From Salvelinus alpinus (taxonomy: Eukaryota > Chordata > Actinopteri > Salmoniformes > Salmonidae), in NCBI RefSeq assembly GCF_045679555.1, contig NC_092115.1:40371728-40435727 (forward strand): DNA of 64,000 bases, written 5' to 3'. Within the stretch, counting starts at the first letter, position 1, and each line of letters begins with the position of its first letter. The notes below the pieces were generated by a model, which worked only from the letters and a program-made list of their open reading frames with translations, made no database searches and had not been told where the DNA came from. Below, one piece after another: positions 59,789 through 64,000 of this stretch. The position numbers and the translations under genes were made by a program.

Positions 59789-61062
59789 GAGCTGTAGTAA
59801 ATTAACAACATTCTCACATAGGTGTTCTTCTTATCCAGGTGGGAGAGTGCAATAGAGATTGCGTCATCTGTGGATCTGTTGGGGCGATATGCGAATTGGA
59901 GTGGGTCCAAGGGGGGTGGGGATGATGGTGTAGATTTGAGCCATGGCCAGCCTTTCAAATCATCAAATAATTTCATGGTTACAGACGTGAGTGTTATGGG
60001 GCGATAGTCATTTAGACAGGTGACTTGGGCATTCTTGGGCACAGGGACTATGGGGTCTACTTGAAACAAGTAGGTATTACAGACATGGTCAGGGAGAGGT
60101 TGAAAATGTCAGTGAAGACATTTGCCAGCTGATCAGCGCATGCTCTGAGTACACGTTCTGGTAATCCATCTGGCCTTGTAAATGTTAACCTGTTTAAAGG
60201 TCTTACATTGGCTACAGAGAGCGAGATCACACAGTTGTCCAGAACAGTTGGTGCTGTCATGCATGGTTCAGTGTTGCTTGCCTCGAAGCGAGCATAGAAG
60301 GCATTTAGCTCGACTGGTAGGCTTGCGTCACTGGGCAGTTCAGGGGAGGGCGAGGGAGAGCCTTACGTGTGTTTCTGTGTCTGGAGTAAAGGTGATAGAG
60401 TTTTGTTGCCTGTAGTTGCACAGGTAAAATGAGGTAAAATGGATTTCAGTTACCCTGCATTAAAATCACCGGCCACGAAAAGCGCCGCTTTTGGATATGC
60501 GTTTTCTTGTTTGCTTATGGCCCTATACAGCTCGTTGAGTGCGGTCTTAGTGCCAGCATTGGTTTTGTGGTGGTAAATAGACAGCTACTTAAAAAATAGA
60601 TGAAAACTCTCTTCGTATACAGCATGGTCTACAGCTTATCGTGATGTATTCTAACTCAGCTGAGCAAAAACTCGAGGCTTCCTTTAAAATTAGAGAACAC
60701 ACTCCAGCTGCAACTAACAAAGAGACACGCCACTCCCCATAGCCTTATCTAAAGCTGCCGTCCTGTCTAGACGATACATGGAGAAACCCACAAGATGTAT
60801 ATTATCCATGTCCTTATTCAGCCAAGACTCCGAGAAACATAGGATAGTACAGTTCTTCAGGTGCCATTGATAGGATAGTCTCAAACTGAGTGTATCCAGT
60901 TTGTTCCCCAGTGACTGTACATTCACCAGCAGAACAGAAGGAAATGGCGGTGTATTTGTTAGTGATCACTGTTCCAATGTCCAGAAGCTGTTTTTTCCAA
61001 TGTCCATTTCCTGTCACAGGAAATGATGGCGGAGACATGTACCAAAAAAGTTAAGATCTGCA

Positions 61063-61600
61063 TAAAAAACATAAAATAGCAGAATTGGTTAGCAGCCCGT
61101 AAAACGTACGCTATCCACAGCGCCATCTCAGCATCAATGCTGATGCTCTCTAATGGAGCATAAAGTGGTCTAATATTATTCAGACTCTTACTTCACTCAC
61201 AATTCCCCTTGGCTGATGCTTCCGGCTACGTCCGCTGACAGTGGGGAGCCAGCAGGACAGAAATAGACCCACACTGGGATGGCTGTGTTGTGCTGCGGTG
61301 AGGAGAGGAGATAACAGGAGAAGAGATAAAAATGGCCTGGGCTGCTGCCAGCCTGGCAAACACACTCTTCAGGCTTGCTCCGGGTGTTGTGATGGATGGA
61401 GGGAATGGAGCATTGATAGAGTGAGCAGGATCAATGTAGAGAGGAGGATGGATTGAGCAGAGGTGTGTGTGTGTGTGTGGACAGTTAGGACCGTTTGCGA
61501 AACAGTTTGTACTCCTTCGTTCTTATAAATTCCACCAGTGTTTGTCATTGTTTGAGTCAGGTTGGCAGCATCGGGAAGAAACAATGTCAGTGTGCGTATA

Positions 61601-61642
<42 letters not shown>

Positions 61643-61762
61643 ATGTATGTATGTATGTGTCATAAAGAGGTCACAGCAGTGCAGGAGGAGCAGTGCCCTC
61701 TGTCTGTGTGTATCTGTCATAGTCAACAAACAGACAGACACGGGATGTATCCAAAAATGACT
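61063..61762. other. Unassigned sequence with two GT tracts
   Basis: GT runs lie at about 61,464-61,479 and 61,604-61,638, the second continuing as a TATG run to 61,657. No gene is recognised. Confidence 0.5.
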
Positions 61763-62527
61763 TACACTACCATTCAAAAGTTTGGGGTCACTTAGAAATG
61801 TCCTTGTTTTTGAATGAAAAGCACATTTTTTGTCCATTAAAATAACATCAAATTGATCAGAAATACAGTGTAGACATTGTTAATTTTGTAAATGACTATT
61901 GTAGCTGGAAACGGCAGATTTTTTTATGGATATCTACATAGGCGTACAGAGGCCCATTATCAGTAACCATCACTCCTGTGTAACAATAGCACGTTGTGTT
62001 AGCTAATCCAAGTTTATCATTTTATAAGGCTAATTGATCATTAGAAAACCCTTTTGCAATTATGTTAGCACAGCTGAAAACGGTTGTGCTGATTAAAGAA
62101 GCAATAAAACTGGCCGCCTGTAGACTAGTTGAGTATCTGAAGCATCAGCATTTGTGGGTTTGATTACAGGCTCAAAATGACCAGAAACAAAGAACTTTCT
62201 TCTGAAACTCTTCAGTCTATTCTTGTTCTGAGAAATTAAGGCTATTCCATGCAACAAATTGCCAAGAAACTGAAGATCTTGTACAACGCTGTGTACTATT
62301 CCCTTCACAGAACAGCACAAACTGGCCCTAACCAGAATAGAAAGAGGAGTGGGAGGCCCCGGTGCACAACTGAGCAAGAGGACAAGTACATTAGAGTGTC
62401 TAGTTTGAGAAACAGACGCCTCACAAGTACTCAACTGGCGGCTTCATTAAATAGTACACGCAAAACGCCAATCTCAATGTCAATAGTGAAGAGGCGACTC
62501 CGGGATGCTGGCCTTCTAGGCAGGGTT
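61763..62527 (+). mobile_element. Tc1-like transposon, 5' half
   Basis: The left inverted repeat acactaccattcaaaagttt ggggtcacttagaaatgtcc is followed by a transposase N-terminal frame: TRNKELSSETLQSILVLRN, an in-frame TAA (62,237-62,239), QQIAKKLKILYNAVYYSLHR, SGRPRCTTEQEDKYIRVSSL and RRLRDAGLLGR. It ends abruptly at about 62,527, where an inverted copy of the same element starts. It is the same family as 48,022-48,826. Confidence 0.9.
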
Positions 62528-62770
62528 CCTCTGTCCAGTGTCTGTTCTTTTGCCCATCTTAATCTTTTATTTTAATTGGCCAGTCTGAGATATGGCTTTT
62601 TCTTTGCAACTCTGCCTAGAAGGCCAGCATCTCGGAGTTGCCTCTTCACTGTTGACGTTGAGACTGGTGTTTGCGGGTACTATTTAATGAAGCTGCCAGT
62701 TGAGGACTTGTGAGGCGTCTGTTTAGAGCCAGTTTGTGCTGATCTGTGAAGAGAGTAGTACACAGTGTTG
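62528..62770 (-). mobile_element. Inverted Tc1 segment folding back on the previous copy
   Basis: Read on the minus strand, 62,770 to 62,528 repeats part of the same transposase gene: VYYSLHRSAQ, then the TSPQLAASLNSTRKHQSQRQ-type region, RRLRDAGLLGRVAKKKPYLR, and beyond it the part missing from the forward copy (LANNKRLRWAKEQTLDRG-like codons). The two copies meet head to head, giving an imperfect palindrome with arms about 62,285-62,527 and 62,607-62,766 and a loop of about 80 bases. Confidence 0.8.
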
Positions 62771-62784
62771 AAACTCGAAATTGA

Positions 62785-63268
62785 TTTGAGGTGCCTCCTG
62801 TTTCCGTTGATCATCCTTGGGATGTTTCTACAACAAGTCTCTGAAGGCCCTTGAGTGGTCCAACCAGAGCCCAGACTTGAACCCGATCGAACATCTCTGG
62901 AGAGACCTGAAAATAGTTGTGCAGCGACTCTCCCCATCCAACCTGACAGAGCTTGAGAGGATCTGCAGAGAAGAATGGGAGAAACTCCCCAAATACAGGT
63001 GTGCCAAGCTTGCAGCTTCATACACAAGAAGACTCGAGGCTGTAATCGTTGCCAAAGGTGCTTCAACAAAGTACTGAGTAAAGGGTCTGAATACTTATGT
63101 AAATGTTATATACAGTATATATATATTTTTTTTTTATACATTTGCAAACATTTCTAAAAACCAGTTTTTGCTCCATCATTATGGGGTATTGTGCGTAGAT
63201 TGGTGAGGAAAACGTAACACAATGTGGAAAAAGTAAAGGGGTCTGAATACTTTCCGAATGCACTGTAG
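62785..63268 (+). mobile_element. Different Tc1-like family, 3' end only
   Basis: A C-terminal transposase frame, 62,817-63,077: LKALEWSNQSPDLNPIEHLW, with the NPIEH Glu-containing box near residue 23, then LTELERICREEWEKLPKYRC and AVIVAKGASTKY-stop. The right inverted repeat ends gggtctgaatactttccgaa tgcactgta at about 63,268. The catalytic Asp residues and left end are missing. Confidence 0.85.
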
Positions 63269-63720
63269 GTTAAATACATGGTTAGAACAGTGGTTAACAA
63301 GGTATGACATGGTTATATAGCTGATTAGACATGTTAAAGAGTTTCTGGCAGAGGGATCTTGAGCCCGCCCAGAGGAGAGAACTGGTTGCAATGATGTCAT
63401 TATGACAGTTTTGCCTGCTGGGTGTACATACAAAAACGAAATGTTGCTATTATTGTGCACTCTGGGCATAGTCCATTTGGATTATTTGCACAATGTCTAG
63501 AAACACTGTCAGTAACATTATAACATTCTTTTCAACCCTATAGGGAGAACATGTGAGGGAATGGAACAATGTGCTCTCTCTACGACCCTGGGCCATGCTG
63601 TATGATGATAATAAATGCTGAGGGGATTCTCCCCTGCTCTCTTGGCAATTAAACCACTGCTGCATGGTGTTCCTCAGCCCAGAATAAGCCACCCTGCTGC
63701 ATGGGATGTCATCAATCTTC
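63269..63720. other. Unassigned non-coding sequence
   Basis: No gene is recognised; short open frames have no domain signals. Confidence 0.4.
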
Positions 63721-63723
63721 ACC

Positions 63724-63905
63724 CCACTCCTTAATGTTGGAGTCCTACATAATGTTACTCTACCATGGAATGCTGGATTCCACTACGGAACGTTTAAATC
63801 CTCTATATAATGTAAGACTCCACTAGACTCATCAATTTTCACTCAACCCACTATGGAATGTTGGAATCCTCTAAGGACTGTTAAAGTCCACTACGGAATA
63901 TATTA
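63724..63905. repeat. Degenerate minisatellite, about 20-24-bp units
   Basis: Successive blocks such as ttaatgttggagtcct, catggaatgctggattcc, actacggaacgtttaaatcc, ctatggaatgttggaatcct, ctaaggactgttaaagtcc and actacggaatat share the pattern ctayggaatgttggaatcc. At least seven diverged units are visible. Confidence 0.65.
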
Positions 63906-64000
63906 TGTGCAACTGACATCCTCCTACGTCATACTTCCGGGTCCTGTCCCCTAATCTTTTGAATGGGCTTGGTGATAATATCATCAAATTTGTGAAAATG

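Larger units (their letters stand above)
58021..61062 (-). mobile_element. L2-like LINE (endonuclease, RT, 3' UTR) broken by a Gypsy fragment
   Basis: It is read on the minus strand. An endonuclease start is at 60,926-60,714 (MNVQSLGNKLDTLSLRLSYQ, then LCFSESWLNKDMD). An RT N-terminal part is at 60,260-59,719 ([40 protein letters not shown] and [20 protein letters not shown]), which then runs into an 11-bp tandem repeat. The catalytic region is at about 59,560-59,470. After an inserted segment (about 58,752-59,340), the C-terminus follows at 58,786-58,382 and the 3' UTR to 58,021 with aatcaaatgttatttgtcac. Frameshifts abound. The 60,420-60,600 endonuclease part is much decayed, and two different LINEs could be joined there. 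Confidence 0.8.

Overview
The window is vertebrate nuclear DNA, almost certainly from a salmonid fish (Salmo, Oncorhynchus or Salvelinus). The evidence is a SINE of the salmonid HpaI type, a tRNA-Leu-like SINE of the SlmI type sharing the same LINE-derived tail, a Sleeping Beauty-type Tc1 transposon, several other Tc1-like families, L2-like LINE 3' ends and long CA microsatellites. Nothing prokaryotic is present: genes are spliced and sparse, and most open frames are fragments of mobile elements.

One host gene can be supported: a spindlin-family gene on the minus strand (about 6,989 to 14,600, promoter probably near 15,600-15,950). Four coding exons (14,581-14,600; 13,726-13,991; 8,028-8,261; 6,989-7,194) join in phase into a 241-residue protein with three Spin/Ssty (Tudor-like) repeats. 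The four aromatic residues that form the histone H3K4me3 pocket in mammalian SPIN1 are conserved. Its second intron holds a decayed LINE that is itself split by a Tc1-like element.

The rest is a nested mobile-element landscape. 0.3-6 kb: SlmI-type SINE, zinc-finger-like fragment, Tc1 remnant, and two LINEs lying 5' end to 5' end, one carrying a tiny retrocopy of an mRNA 3' end. 16-26 kb: a hAT-like MITE, then a long minus-strand LINE (17.8-23.7 kb) whose 5' frame encodes a 2A-type GDVEVNPGP sequence cut exactly at its internal TTAA by a piggyBac-type nonautonomous element, then another LINE. 26.5-31 kb: a 174-bp CA repeat, a 1.7-kb dispersed repeat with an inverted partner at 55.1-56.8 kb, and LTR-like repeats nested in one another. 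31.4-34.7 kb: a decayed minus-strand Ty3/Gypsy element. 34.9-41.3 kb: a Sleeping Beauty-type element, a second Tc1 remnant with a repeat inserted, and a Tc1 element nested in another Tc1 element. 41.7-49.4 kb: a BEL/Pao retrotransposon with recognisable LTRs and a matching 5-bp target duplication, broken by a hAT element (itself broken by an HpaI SINE), by a second dispersed repeat and by a Tc1 fragment. 50.3-52.8 kb: an unclassified element with inverted repeats of about 270-290 bp carrying CArG-like and CACGTG boxes. 54-63 kb: Tc1-derived MITE, the inverted 1.7-kb repeat, a perfect 22-bp hairpin, a LINE broken by a Gypsy gag fragment, and a Tc1 copy folded back on itself.

The insertions give a relative order: a host is older than what sits inside it (BEL before hAT before SINE; LINE before piggyBac element; LINE before Tc1 in the spindlin intron). 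No intact transposase, reverse transcriptase or gag frame was found, so every autonomous element here appears dead. All family assignments come from reading the sequence and from memory of the families; no database search was run.
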